Of a DNA stretch of 64,000 nucleotides, positions 45,401 through 54,673 are shown one piece after another. Origin of the DNA: Xenopus tropicalis (Eukaryota; Chordata; Amphibia; Anura; Pipidae); assembly GCF_000004195.4 (NCBI RefSeq), contig NC_030683.2:75921764-75985763 (forward strand), written 5' to 3'. Position 1 is the first letter of the stretch, and each line of letters begins with the position of its first letter. The translations under genes and the position numbers were made by a program. The notes under the pieces were generated by a model that saw nothing but the letters and a program-made list of their open reading frames with translations, ran no database searches and had not been told where the DNA came from.

Positions 45401-48400
45401 ACCTTCACAAACCTATAGTTAGGGTTTCATACATTTAAATTAAATGAAAATGTTTATGTAACATTGTAAGAGGATGGAATATATTTGCCGTCTTGTTGCC
45501 TATATGATGATCAGGATATCATCTTGATAAGAAAAAGGGAAAACTCACATATTACTAATTAGCAGGAAAATTAGTATAATTTTGCAAGTAAGGGTCCACC
45601 GCTGTGTTCTTACCCATATAATCACAGGCACAATGTTAAAGGTCACTCATCAACAACTAACTAACTCCATGATTACGTTTACTCAAGTTGTGCAAAGGAG
45701 AAAAGCATTAAAGATTTAATCATACATGAATCCTTTTAATGTTACATAAATTGTTAAAAACAGATGTCTACTCGCAAATATAGAGACAATAAAGTGGTGA
45801 AAATTTCAGAAAGACGCTGACTGCTCCTGGCTTTCAACACGTTTCCTGAGTCTCCACCCCCACTTCCTTAGGGAATAGGAGCGTCAGCACATACAGCATC
45901 TTTAAAATGCAAGCAGTTGGTAGGACATCTCCCCCAGCTACATCCACATACATTCAAAAACAACAACTGCATCGGTTACCAGGATCTCTCCACAGCATCT
46001 TAATTTGCTATACCTGAACCTTATTACCTCTAAGAAATTCCTACACTTACTATAAGCACTATATTTATTAACGGCACCAGGTGTTGCCATGTATTTCTAA
46101 ATAGTGATGAGCGAATCTGTCCCGTTTCGCTTAGCCAGAAAATTCGGCAAGGTTTGTAAAAATCCACAAAGCAGTGAAAAATTGGTGAAACTGGAAAATC
46201 AAGTGCATCAAAAAAAAAAAATTGTTGCGTGCATTAAAAAATTGACAGTTTTTTTTTTGACCTACGCGACTTTTGTTTGTCTTACAGCAAATGTTTTCTG
46301 TGATGAATGGTTGCACCCGTTCCACAAAAAAATATCTGCCAATGGTGGGAACATGGAAATTTGCAGTGAATCTATGCCTGCCGAAAAACTCCGCTATTTC
46401 TCAATTTGATTTTTTGTAGACATCACTTTCCAAAGTGTTGGATCTTGTTTTACATCTCATATTCTATTTGAGTGGGAAACACACTCATAATTTAGTATTC
46501 TAATTAGTATTGAATTATCTTCATCCGAAAAGCACAGGAAATGTAGGTTGCATTAAGGTCTGTCTTCCAGCTTCTACCAAGGATAAAAGCAAGTGAGTCT
46601 TGGCAAACATCAAATATGGAGTCAGAAATAGAATAAGCTATTGTCACCTTTATTCATGACCCCCAGTGGCTTAAAAGCAAATGAGCTGTATAGCATTTGT
46701 CATATTTAAGCTATCTTTGGTGGTGATTATGTAGAAAATGCTGTTATATGTACTTCTCCAGCATAACAATAATTTCTTAGTATTTGGGGTTATTCTTACA
46801 TACCTGTTAAGAAGAAGCTTCTCCACTTCAGAAAGGTAAGAATGGTCTCTGTTTACTGAGTTCATATGTGTCAATGCTTCACAAGGAAAGTCTGGTGGCT
46901 TAATGCAGTAAAATGCTTCCTGGTCCCTTCTGTCTGCATACTGGCAGATATCCTCTTGAGTTTCAAGCTGGAATCCACATTCCCTATTTACATATTTTGT
47001 AGCACTCGTAAAATTTCCAGTGTACAAGATGTTGGCAAATCCTTGATTTCGTGCTCGCCACAAAGCAGAAACTGCTTCACTTGGATGCATTAACAAAACT
47101 GTGGCAGTAACTTCACCTTCCCAAAATAGAGTAAATGCAATTAAATAGGTTCCATTATTATAGTCTGTGATATTTCCACTTGCGCTACTGTTGGTTTTAG
47201 GTGAAAATATCCTTGCCCTTAAATAGTCTCCCCCATAGGACTTCATGTTCCCTAAATAATCATAAGCCTGTACTCTTACGAAGAGCTGCTCACCAAGGCA
47301 ATAACCATCTTTCTGATTAACAATAGTAGCCTTGCTTTCTCCTGCACTTGTTGCTTCATCAAAGTTTTCTAATTTTATTTTGGGAATGCTTTTGTCAATT
47401 TGGTTGTATATTTCATCAATTCTTCGATTCAGTGCATCTGGGACAGGAGCAGTCTTTGAGCTATGAGCTTCTTTTTGTGACTGGTCACTGCACATTTGAA
47501 ATGGGTATGTGGCTTTAGGAACCTAAAATGAAAGTGACATGTTTGTGATTAGAATAAACATGAGATGTAAAGAAGGAAATGATGCAAAAATATAATTAAA
47601 TGAACTTTAAGAAAAAGAAAAGTCAGGCTTGTACAGTAATTTGAACAGTAATTTAAAATATGTAATGGAATGTATTGTATAATAAAGTAAAATATATATA
47701 CTGATATAAAAACCCTCAAGGCAAATGTGGCTAATAATGCTGTGTATAGCACCAGTCTAAGGGTTTAGCATCTCTATAACAGTAATGATCCAGGCTTTGA
47801 AAGTTGTAGACAGGAGTTCACCATCTTGGATTTTGTTTACAGCATCAGTGACACTCACATGCTGAGTAGCTGTTGAGAAGCTGAGTTTAGGGTTTTTTGC
47901 AAATCATCAAGCAGAAAGTGAGGTTTTCCCAGGGTCGGACTGGGGGGTGAAGGGCCCACTGGGGCCCGCGCCCATAGCCAGGAGTGTGTGGGAGTGCCAG
48001 GGTGTGTGGGAAAGATCTTCTTTTATTGCATATTATTTGCATCACTGATTTTTGATACATATATATATTAATAGGGCAATAAGAAGTTAAAACTTAACAC
48101 ATAACACTATGCTGATTAAAGTTACTAGGGTTGCACCTAGGGTTGCCTGTGCAGTTTTGACCCACACAGTTTTTGAAGGAACTGTCAGGTTCAAAACCTC
48201 CTGCCTGGTTTGTACATGTTGAAAATCCAGACAAATCCTAGTGAATTTCATGGCATGTGACATCATAACCCCACACCCCCAACATCTCAAACCTGCCCCC
48301 TGATTCCAGCCCCAAACATAACTGTTTACATGTACAAATTAGGGCAAGGACAGGTGAAAAATCTACTGCTGTCGTTCTAATAAAATGTGTTACAGTTTCC

Positions 48401-51029
48401 TTAATCATTTACAGTTTCCTTAGTCACATGATTTTAATGGTTTGATTCAGCCAGGCGGATGTATTTTGCCAAAACCAAACCCTGATGAAATCTGAAATAA
48501 ATCTGGGATTCTGTGCATCCCTAATAGTTACAGTACCTATTCTCCTTTACAATCACAATGGTTCTTTCTTTTTAATACCAAAACTCTTTACAAAGTCTAG
48601 TTCATCCCATCTTGCATACTAGAGATACTGTAAGTAGTACTTTCCTTGTAATCTTTAAAATGAACGCTCTATTGTAGTCAACCAGTACACAGGGTGTGTT
48701 GTTGATCCATAAATAACAAGAAAGTGAGCAATAATGTCATTCTTTACTGAAGCCACAAAGCAAATATAGTACACTTTGTAAAAACAAGGAAACATAGCTA
48801 AAGGTTAGTCCACAGCAATAGGGCTGATGGGCTTTACTCACATAAGTTATCCAGTTCATGCTAGATCTGAGTTTCCAGAGCAGGTACTATACTTGCTAAC
48901 ATACTGTAACCCTTTTTTCGCTGTAAATACAGACAAGTCCAGCTAGATATAGGTTAGAGCAGGGGTCCCCAACCTTTCTTACTCGTGAGCCACAGTCAAA
49001 TGTAAAAAGACTTTGAAAGCAACACAAGCATCATAAAAGTTCATGGAGGTGTCAAATAAGGGCTAAGATTGGCTATTAGGCAGCCTCTATGCACACTATC
49101 AGCTTACAAAAGCTTTTATTTGGTAGTAAGTCTTGTTTTTATTCAACCAAAACTTGCCCCCAAGTCAGGAATTCCAAAATAACTACCTGGTTTGGGCGCA
49201 CTGAGAGCAACATCCAAGGGGTTGGTGAGTAACATGTTGCCCCCGAGTCACTGGTTGGGGATCACTGGGTTAGAGCATGGGGACGCAACTTTATTGAGTG
49301 TGTTGTTATACTACACCTCCCACTGCCAGATGTAATAAAGTAAATTAAGGATGTCAGAAGCTCTTATGCAGCAAAACAGGATGGAACTTGTTTTAATGTC
49401 CATGGCAATGATCCACAGGGTTGTGTAATACTCATAAATACAGATGTTATAGATTTGGAAGGTTAAGCAGAAAGATATAGTGCCCGCCAGTTTATCCCAA
49501 CTCAGCGTGTGTGTGAGTGTGGGCAAGGTAAAGACTGCTAAAAGCAAGGCACCACTATGGAGAGTAGTCTGGATAGTAATTCTTTTATCCTTAGGGTATC
49601 TACCTTAATGGTCCAGATTCCCTACAGCAGGCGTGGATCAGGGAGAAGCCTATGCCTGATATCCTCATCAGTACTGCGGCCCCTTCATCTACCTATCTGA
49701 ATGGTAACAGTTTTTTGTGTGTGAGAAGATTGTTATCCTTAAGCTTGGCCAGTCATATTTAGTGATGAGCGAATCTGTCCCTTTTCGCTTCGCTGAAATT
49801 GGCAAAAAATTGCGAAACAATGGAAAAATTGTGAAATGCAACTTTTTTGACATTCGCAACATTTTTTGACATGACCACGATTTCATTTGAGGCAACCGTG
49901 ACTTTTTTGACGCACATAACAATCTTTGACTCAACTGAGACATTTTTTGGTGCCACTATGGAGTGTAGTCTGGATAGTAATTCTTTTATCCTTAGGGTAT
50001 CTACCTTAATGGTCCAGATTCCCTACAGCAGGCGTGGATCAGGGAGAAGCCTATGCCTGATATCCTCATCAGTACTGCGGCCCCTTCATCTACCTATCTG
50101 AATGGTAACAGTTTTTTGTGTGTGAGAAGATTGTTATCCTTAAGCTTGGCCAGTCATATTTAGTGATGAGCGAATCTGTCCCTTTTCGCTTCGCTGAAAT
50201 GGGCAAAAAATTGCGAAACAATGGAAAAATTGTGAAATGCAACTTTTTTGACATTCGCAACATTTTTTGACATGACCACGATTTCATTTGAGGCAACCGT
50301 GACTTTTTTGACGCACATAACAATCTTTGACTCAACTGAGACATTTTTTGGTGCCACTGCGCATTTTTTGCTGTGCCATTTTGTGCCCGTTACACGAACA
50401 AAATTTGTCATTGGCGAAATGTGGAATTTCACTGAGAATCCATTTCTGCTGAAAAAATTTGCACATCCCTAGTCATATTTTTTTTATTATGTTTTTACTT
50501 ATTTTAAAGCAATTATCTGTTATCTCTATTTACTATATTTGGTACTTTGTTTTAATTGGCACTAAGTTGATTAGTACATCTACTTACTAACACGCTGGTG
50601 GCTGGTTGAAACAACTTGCTTTTTCAATTCAACAAAAAAAAGGGATAAGTATATGAACTAAAAGGTTTACAGCAGGTTTGCCAGAAGTTGCATTCCTTCC
50701 TGTACTGTATACTGTATCAAATTATACAAATTATTCTTAGACGTTTAGACATCCATGCTACTTCAAAGCTAGTTTGGACATTAAATTTAAAGGACCAGTG
50801 TGTTTTTACTCTGATTCCAAATAAGTCTACAGGCTACATATTATCATATACATGTTTAATCAAGATGAACATATATGTTTAAAGCACACAAAAAATAGAC
50901 TTATACAGAACAAAAGAAATAGAAGCAAAGTATGCATTCACTTACCTGTATTTTGTCTTCTCTGAAAACCAGGAATTTAATCAGTATTATCATTGCAGCA
51001 GCTAATAAAAGCTTTGAAAAAAACTTCAT
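34257..51029 (-). CDS. nxpe-like: NXPE family gene (neurexophilin and PC-esterase domain protein), five coding exons
   Basis: Joined exons 51029-50946, 47522-46804, 39968-39907, 36009-35791 and 34804-34257 give 1,632 bases, or 543 residues plus TAG. Every junction has GT donor and AG acceptor and phases agree (0, 2, 1, 1). Residues about 5-22 are a signal-anchor-like hydrophobic segment. About 60-270 is the Ig-like neurexophilin-type region with N-x-S/T sites. About 290-543 is the PC-esterase domain with LIGDSTVRQ (Ser347) and a C-terminal Asp510/513 with His524. Length and exon plan fit known NXPE proteins (about 540-560 residues). These are predicted secreted or type II membrane proteins of the secretory pathway; the substrate is unknown to me. 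Frogs have several tandem NXPE genes, so I do not assign a paralog number. No stop or frameshift was seen. Confidence 0.9.
34908..35332. mobile_element. MITE with ccgtatatactcgagtataag ends, in NXPE intron 4
   Basis: The left end ccgtatatactcgagtataa, then gccga, is matched by the inverted right end aggcttatattcaagtatat, then acagta. Internal cgactcgcgtataagccgag repeats the end once more. About 425 bp; an interior A/T-rich body, no ORF of interest. Confidence 0.75.
35340..35750. other. no gene recognised (NXPE intron 4)
   Basis: Intronic sequence. Phrases such as gaggggcctaggagtgaaga and ctagttatgcctctgtgcc hint at an old repeat, but the edges are not clear. Confidence 0.4.
35791..36009 (-). 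CDS. nxpe-like: NXPE-like coding exon 4 (PC-esterase GDS motif)
   Basis: It encodes (K)TLIPPTKSCNRGFYYPIPSG, then YFSHNIWNPVHCKM, and the nucleophile block GKKVFLIGDSTVRQYIRHFA. The Ser of GDS is residue 347 of the joined protein. Acceptor cctctttttag before 36009, donor gtaagt after 35791. Confidence 0.92.
36109..36325. mobile_element. hAT-type MITE fragment (tagtgatgag family), in NXPE intron 3
   Basis: It starts tagtgatgagtgaatttttt and contains ggcaggcatggattagcagt and gccgcagaaaaatttg blocks as in the family. The other half is replaced by a different MITE from about 36325. Confidence 0.6.
36325..36667. mobile_element. MITE fragment (gtggattagtaaatgtgcccc end)
   Basis: The right end gttcgtggattagtaaatgt then gcccc. 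The interior has tttcgtagccgttacgattt, catgattttggaagcttcct and aggactcaatggcactct. These blocks are shared with 38544-39020 (tcctatggaaggcttcca, gtgccattgagtcctatg), so the two are related families. Confidence 0.55.
36668..37602 (+). mobile_element. 5'-truncated CR1 LINE in NXPE intron 3
   Basis: It begins at aattgtgcaaaactataagt, just after the reverse transcriptase FADD box, and carries the ORF2 C-terminal region in broken frames. The open piece 36843-37223 reads LGIFVDNKLSNSRQCHSVAT and FWAPVLKKDINELERVQR. It ends at aaccctatgtaactatat. It keeps the 7-base and 5-base stretches missing from the copy at 450-3338. It lies antisense to the gene. Confidence 0.85.
37610..38540. other. no gene recognised (NXPE intron 3)
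   Basis: Nothing supportable seen. Confidence 0.5.
38544..39020. mobile_element. MITE (ggcccattcatgaaa ends), in NXPE intron 3
   Basis: The left end tggcccattcatgaaa and the right end tttcatgaaaaggcccc form an inverted pair. The interior includes acgaatttttcataaagact and gttcggatccgaaaat. 477 bp, non-coding. Confidence 0.65.
39390..39435. repeat. (TA)n microsatellite
   Basis: Two (TA)n runs separated by aaatata, within NXPE intron 3. Confidence 0.95.
39907..39968 (-). CDS. nxpe-like: NXPE-like coding exon 3 (62 bp)
   Basis: A short exon encoding (R)SNIGVEISKDFKTISVSSCG, the conserved linker before the esterase domain in NXPE proteins. Acceptor catttttag before 39968, donor gtaagt after 39907. 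It adds 20 full codons and restores the frame between exons 2 and 4. Its small size explains why it is easy to miss. Confidence 0.88.
40392..41104 (+). repeat. 5' LTR of the ERV-like element
   Basis: Starts tgtagcacggtagattttct and ends ccctttattaca. A TATA box (tataaaaagg, 40755) and a late aataaagg (41079) give U3, R and U5 in order. Confidence 0.9.
40755..40764 (+). promoter_or_regulatory. TATA box of the 5' LTR promoter
   Basis: Reads tataaaaagg about 365 bases into the LTR, at a usual distance before the R region. The same box is at 44048 in the 3' LTR. Confidence 0.6.
41107..41125 (+). promoter_or_regulatory. primer-binding site, tRNA-Ser-like
   Basis: Reads tggtgtagtcggcaggatt three bases after the LTR end. 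It matches the complement of the 3' end of vertebrate tRNA-Ser (known form tggcgtagtcggcaggatt) except for one base. This is where the tRNA would prime minus-strand DNA. Confidence 0.7.
41263..41724 (+). CDS. 153-residue ORF of the ERV-like element, possible gag remnant
   Basis: The only sizeable ORF in the element's interior, 140 bases past the PBS, where gag normally starts. It opens MFCWLKNKVRGVDD. It contains SKELKSSAQLGWLCFQALRE followed by a heptad-like stretch ETVQREAVELELQAVKDQLA that predicts a coiled coil. It ends basic (SKKHHRKG). Coiled coils near the N-terminus occur in gag proteins of some spuma-like and class III ERVs, but I do not recognise this protein. It could be the truncated front of gag kept for packaging, or non-coding. 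No matrix, capsid or zinc-knuckle motifs follow. Confidence 0.45.
   Translation: MFCWLKNKVRGVDDQTSNLPTWASSGPWTHVARDVIGDQQLSQVTQPHHLLLNLDLSMCSKELKSSAQLGWLCFQALREETVQREAVELELQAVKDQLATMRECLLSSLAHNEELEIEFTKYVVRTMSKKHHRKGTEQAENGVRVRTLVSKRD
41730..43684. other. non-coding interior of the ERV-like element
   Basis: AT-rich, with no protease, reverse transcriptase, integrase or env motifs in any frame that I could find. Either a derived filler or sequence replaced in a non-autonomous lineage. Confidence 0.6.
43685..44397 (+). repeat. 3' LTR of the ERV-like element
   Basis: Starts tgtagcacggtggattttct after the purine tract and ends tttattaca. It appears identical to the 5' LTR apart from one A/G difference near the start. 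Confidence 0.9.
44460..46100. other. NXPE intron 2, no gene; weak PLE-type end near 45790-45900
   Basis: Mostly unique sequence. On the minus strand 45875-45825 reads ccctaaggaagtgggggtgg, then agactcaggaaacgtgttga, resembling the CTGAGGA...GAAACG layout of PLE-type ends with a weak stem II. No coding sequence. Confidence 0.4.
46102..46410. mobile_element. hAT-type MITE (tagtgatgagcgaatctgtc), in NXPE intron 2
   Basis: Begins tagtgatgagcgaatctgtc and contains gcttagccagaaaattcggc and, near the end, atgcctgccgaaaaact. Family member of 28240-28655. The right end is degraded. Confidence 0.7.
46804..47522 (-). CDS. nxpe-like: NXPE-like coding exon 2 (neurexophilin-like region)
   Basis: Acceptor cattttag before 47522, donor gtatgt after 46804, 719 bases. 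It starts VPKATYPFQMCSDQ. YCLGEQLFVRVQAYDYLGN and GGDYLRARIFSP form the Ig-like core. DYNNGTYLIAFTLFWEGEVT and HPSEAVSALWRARNQGF are signature blocks of the family. A Cys-rich part (ECGFQLETQEDICQY, FYCIKPPDFPCEAL) follows. N-glycosylation sequons are seen at NITD, NGTY, NSSA and NFTS. It ends phase 2 in LLLN(R). Confidence 0.92.
47540..47930. other. NXPE intron 1, no feature
   Basis: Nothing supportable seen. Confidence 0.5.
47935..48310. repeat. fragments of two dispersed repeats
   Basis: At 47935 cccagggtcggactgggggg resembles the end of a known vertebrate hAT-like MITE. At 48118-48300 agggttgcacctagggttgc plus gttttgacccacacagttt resembles the repeat broken by CR1 at 27016-27580. Confidence 0.4.
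48320..48950. other. NXPE intron 1, no feature
   Basis: Nothing supportable seen. Confidence 0.5.
48960..49267. mobile_element. hAT-type MITE (caggggtccccaacc) with perfect 8-bp duplication
   Basis: The ends caggggtccccaaccttt and actggttggggatcactg are flanked by ggttagag on both sides (48952-48959 and 49268-49275). 308 bp, non-coding, in NXPE intron 1. Confidence 0.9.
49549..50350. repeat. 401-bp tandem duplication
   Basis: Unit 1 is about 49549-49949 and unit 2 about 49950-50350, nearly identical (differences such as ggagag/ggagtg and aaattggc/aaatgggc). Each unit holds unique flank plus the first 190 bases of a tagtgatgagcgaat MITE, so the duplication followed the MITE insertion. Confidence 0.9.
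50161..50471. mobile_element. hAT-type MITE with perfect 8-bp duplication, in NXPE intron 1
   Basis: The ends tagtgatgagcgaat and ttgcacatcccta are flanked by gtcatatt at 50153-50160 and 50472-50479. A partial copy of its left half (49760-49949) exists because of the 401-bp duplication. Confidence 0.85.
50480..50940. other. NXPE intron 1, no feature
   Basis: Nothing supportable seen. Confidence 0.5.
50946..51029 (-). CDS. nxpe-like: NXPE-like coding exon 1 (start codon and membrane anchor)
   Basis: ATG at 51029-51027. The 28 codons read MKFFSKLLLAAAMIILIKFL then VFREDKIQ, a basic start plus a hydrophobic stretch typical of NXPE signal anchors. Donor gtaagt follows directly at 50945. The exon probably starts at 51051 after a good acceptor (tatctttcag), leaving a 22-base untranslated leader, so an upstream non-coding exon is expected. 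Confidence 0.85.
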
Positions 51030-51224
51030 TCTAAATAACAAAGGGTAAATGCTGAAAGATATTAAAATACAGATTTTTTTAAAATATATTAAAATACAGA
51101 TATTAATATACAGGCCTGTCAAATATTCCGTTTTGGAATCCTGAAGGATTTCCAGCAGTAAAAGATTTTCCTCATTTATAAAGGTTTTCCTTAACATTTT
51201 CTTGACAGAAAAGTTTTAAATGAA

Positions 51225-51665
51225 TTAAAGTGGTGGTTCACCTTTAAGTTAACTTTTAGCATGTAATAGAATGGCCAATTCTAAACAACTTTCCAAATGG
51301 TCTTCATTTGTCTTCATTTTTTTTTATAGTTTTTGAATTATTTGCCTTCAGGTTCTGCCTTATTCCAGCTATCAAAAGTGGGTTAATGACCCCGGCAGCC
51401 AAAACTTGTTGCCCCGTAAGGCTACAATTTTGTTGTTATTGTTACTTTTTATTACTTATTTTTGTGTTCAGGTTCTCTCATTCGTATTCCAGTCTCTCAT
51501 TAAAACCCTGGTTGCTAGGGTAATTTGGACAATAGCAACCAGTTGCTGAAATTCCACAGTGGAGAGCTGCTAAACAAAATGTGAAATAATTAAAAACTAC
51601 AAAAAATAAAAAATGAAGACCAATTTCTAAGGACTCCATATACCTGCACTGAAAAGTACAGCTTC
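51225..51665. mobile_element. TTAAAG-type MITE, one end preserved
   Basis: The left end ttaaagtggtggttcacctt is typical of TTAA-targeting Xenopus MITEs. The inner inverted phrase ctggttgctagggtaatttg and ccaattctaaacaactttcc-like blocks are family hallmarks. The matching right end is missing or decayed. Confidence 0.6.
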
Positions 51666-51834
51666 TACCTAAGTGTAGGTACATAGAGCAGAATGGAGGT
51701 CAGCCTGAAAACGCCCACTGATGATAAGCCTGTCAGTTTCCAAACCGTGCATCATGTATTTTGGAAGAAAGTTGTTGTTCTTATATGTCTTTTTGTGAAC
51801 ATAATTGAATGTACTCTTAAAAAATTGTTGACTC

Positions 51835-52073
51835 TGTAATAAACTGCTGGCTAGCAGTGGGTTAATACTTCTGCTGTGTTAGTTCAGGTACAGATACACA
51901 CTGGAACTTTTGATATATTTATTAGAACATGGCAGGTAGATCTGGCCTGCTCCATGCTTGCTCTCAGCTTAACAGGAAGCACACAACAGGAACAGGAATA
52001 TCATCATCATCAATTAATGGCAAAACAGCAAGAATGCCATTAACCAAAATGTCTATACAAGCAGGTTACTACA
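51835..52073 (-). repeat. 3' LTR of the gypsy element
   Basis: On the minus strand it starts tgtagtaacctgcttgtata right after the purine tract and ends ccagcagtttattaca (TG...CA). 239 bp. A matching LTR is at 54675-54913. Confidence 0.75.
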
Positions 52074-52201
52074 TTCCTCCCTTTTTAGCAAAAAGTAGAT
52101 CTCAAAAATATATATATATTATATATATGTAACCAACAGTTATAACTCAGTTCTAAACATTTTAAGGCAGAAATGTCCAAGTTAACAATAACATAGTGGC
52201 A

Positions 52202-53329
52202 TTATAAGTCCAGTCTGTCAGGAGCCTTGCGTGCCCGTATCGGATACCTCCGTTCACCCTCAGAGGCTGTAGCACTGGTTGGATTAGATGGATTGTTGGC
52301 ATCTGGTTCCTGTGAGGGCGCTACAGGTACTTGAAAGTCAATGGTAGAAAATGAAGGAGGTACAGGTGACACACTCTTATCTGGAACCAGATGCTCCACA
52401 TGGACATGAATGTGACGATTACCAATTTGAACCTCATACGTCAGGGGACCCCTTCTATGACAAATGGTCCCTGGAGACCAAAGGCGCCCTGAGTGGCGGA
52501 AGTCTCGAACCAAGACCTTATCACCTGGGTAAAAGTTTCTGATTCTTTGTCTGGAGCTATTATGTGCTTTGACTTGTTGCTTCTGATGTTTCTCCACTGT
52601 ATCAGCTAAAGAGGGTTTAAGCAAATCCAACCTGCTTCGGAGGTGCCTCTTTAAAAACAGTTCCGCTGGGGTACTTTCAGTGACTGAATGTGGCGTATTC
52701 CTATAATTAAACAGAAAACGGCAAAGTCTCAACTCTCCTGTAGTGCGAGCGGACTCACTGGCTACTGAGTGTTTCATCCAGGCTTTTTTAAATGTCTGAA
52801 CAGCCCGTTCAGCAGCACCATTTGAAGCTGGGTGATAAGGTGGAGTTAATTTGTGCCTGATACCGTTTTGTTTCAAGAAGTACTGGAATTCCTGAGATGT
52901 GAACTGAGGTCCATTATCTGAAACCAATTCCTTTGGCAGACCATAGGATGCAAACAAATTACGAAGCAAGGTAATCGTTTTCTCGCTTGTACTCGTTTTA
53001 GTGGGTAACACCTCCAACCACTTGGAATAGCTGTCTATAACCACAAGAAATGTTTGCTGGTTTATTTCGGCATAGTCAATATTGATTCTTTCCCACGGCG
53101 ATGTGGCCCATGTCCATGGGTGAAGGGGTGCAGTGGGTGGCTGATTTTGTACAGAAGCACAAGCAGTACACTGACTTACAAAAATTTCTATATCTTGATC
53201 CAGGCCTGGCCACCACAGGTAACCACGAGCTCGTGCTTTCATCCTGTTTACACCTGGATGGCCTTCGTGAAGTTCATGCAAGAGCCTCTGACGATATTTT
53301 GGGGGAATGACAACCCGTATCCCCCACAA
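52202..53329 (-). pseudogene. gypsy integrase (intact ORF, cut off from RT by a frameshift)
   Basis: 375 codons. The H2C2 zinc finger has HELHEGHPGVNRMK with Cys-x2-Cys in SQCTACAS. The catalytic D,D,E are in NIDYAEINQQTFLVVIDSYS, LVSDNGPQFTSQEF and HPASNGAAERAVQTFKK. The C-terminal part holds the GPY/F-type motif RRGPLTYEVQIGNRHIHVHV. It would insert the cDNA into the host genome. It overlaps the RT frame by 56 bases in another frame. Since gypsy pol is normally one frame, a one-base indel near 53315 separates the two halves. Otherwise remarkably open, so the element is fairly young. Confidence 0.9.
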
Positions 53330-54611
53330 AATAACAACCTTGATCTATGGAAAGCTCATCTCTCTTTTCAAAATATGGCTTAAGGATTTTGTCAGAGCTG
53401 TAGTTTGGCCAGCCTTTGGAAGTAAAGTCCCACACTTTTGCAATAAGAGGATCACGACTTGTTGCAGCTGCAATATCTTTGCAAGAAATAGGTAGTTCCT
53501 CTGCAAATGAAACTTGAAAAATGACACTTTCGTCATGAACATCTGTTGTATATGGGCACGGAAGCCGTGATAGAGCATCTGCATTCCCATGATCCTGAGA
53601 ACGTCTATATACAATATCATAGTCATATGCCAATAGGAGTAGTGCCCACCGTTGCATTCGAAGTGCTGCCAATGTTGGAATTGCTGATTTTGGCCCAAGA
53701 ATGGCCAGAAGTGGTTTGTGATCAGTGACCAGTGAAAACTTCCTTCCATAAAGATATTTATGAAATTTTTTTACTCCAAAAATAATACTTAGTGCCTCCC
53801 GCTCTATTTGAGCATAGTTGCGCTCTGTTTGTGTTAGGGTTCTAGACGCAAAAGCAATTGGATCTTCTTCTCCATTAGGCAGTATATGTGATATAACTGC
53901 TCCAACTCCGTAGGGTGAGGCATCACATGCTAATCTGAGTGGCTTACTAGGGTCATAGTGTGCTAGCCACCTGCTGTTCATTAGTCTTTGCTTTGCATCC
54001 TGAAATGCTTTTTCACACTCGGCTGACCAAGCCCACTTGGTATCTTTCTGCAAAAGTTCATGTAAGGGTTGTAATAATGTTGACAGATTTGGAAGGAACC
54101 GTCCATAGTAATTTAGCAGTCCTAAGAAGGAGCGTAGTTCAGACACATTTGAAGGTGAAGGTGCATTAACAATAGCAGTTAACTTTGTTTCTGTTGGGTG
54201 AAGACCTTGTGCATCTATGCGGTATCCTAAGTATTCTACAGACTCCTGGAGAAAGTGACACTTGGACAATTTTACTCGCACCCCAGATGCTTTTAATTTT
54301 GATAACACCTTATCTAACAGTGCCAAGTGCTTTTCAACCGTTGAACCTGTAATTAAAATGTCATCCAGAAAACAGACCACATGATCAATTCCTTGAAGAA
54401 TCTGATCCATTGCATGCTGAAAAATTGCTGGAGCTGTAGATACTCCAAATGGTAAGCGCTGGTATTGGAACAACCCCTTGTGTGTGTTGATGGTAAGAAA
54501 TGGCTTTGAATCCGGATCCAGCTCTAGCTGTTGATAGGCATTTGATAAATCAATTTTGCTAAAGTATTTACCTCCAGCAAGTGTAGCAAACAAGTCCTTT
54601 TTTGGGACCAC
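53274..54611 (-). pseudogene. gypsy reverse transcriptase and RNase H (N-terminally deleted)
   Basis: 445 codons from MVPKKD. RT: LFATLAGGKYFSKIDLSNAY, FQYQRLPFGVSTAPAIFQ and the catalytic VCFLDDILITG. Then KLSKCHFLQESVEYLGY and LRSFLGLLNYYGRFLPNLS. RNase H: LRLACDASPYGVGAVISH, AFASRTLTQTERNYAQIERE and LVTDHKPLLAILG. The frame is open back to the repeat edge at 54673 (YSSWAAPIVVVPKKD), but the usual 25-30 residues between KKD and LFATL are missing, an in-frame deletion. The C-terminus leaves frame just before the integrase zinc finger. Inactive without gag, protease and an intact RT palm. Confidence 0.9.
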
Positions 54612-54673
54612 TACAATTGGGGCAGCCCAGCTGCTGTATTTGACACGAGCAATGTGGCCTAACTTTCCACATA

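Noticed and set aside
51929..52132. 67-codon ORF repeated at 54769-54972
   Set aside because: Falls in the duplicated gypsy LTR block; no domain, chance frame.
54611..54673. VCGKLGHIA text at the upstream edge of the gypsy RT looked like half of a gag zinc knuckle
   Set aside because: The first Cys is missing and the following VKYSSWAAPIV is ordinary RT N-terminal sequence; a shortened RT start is simpler than a gag-RT fusion.
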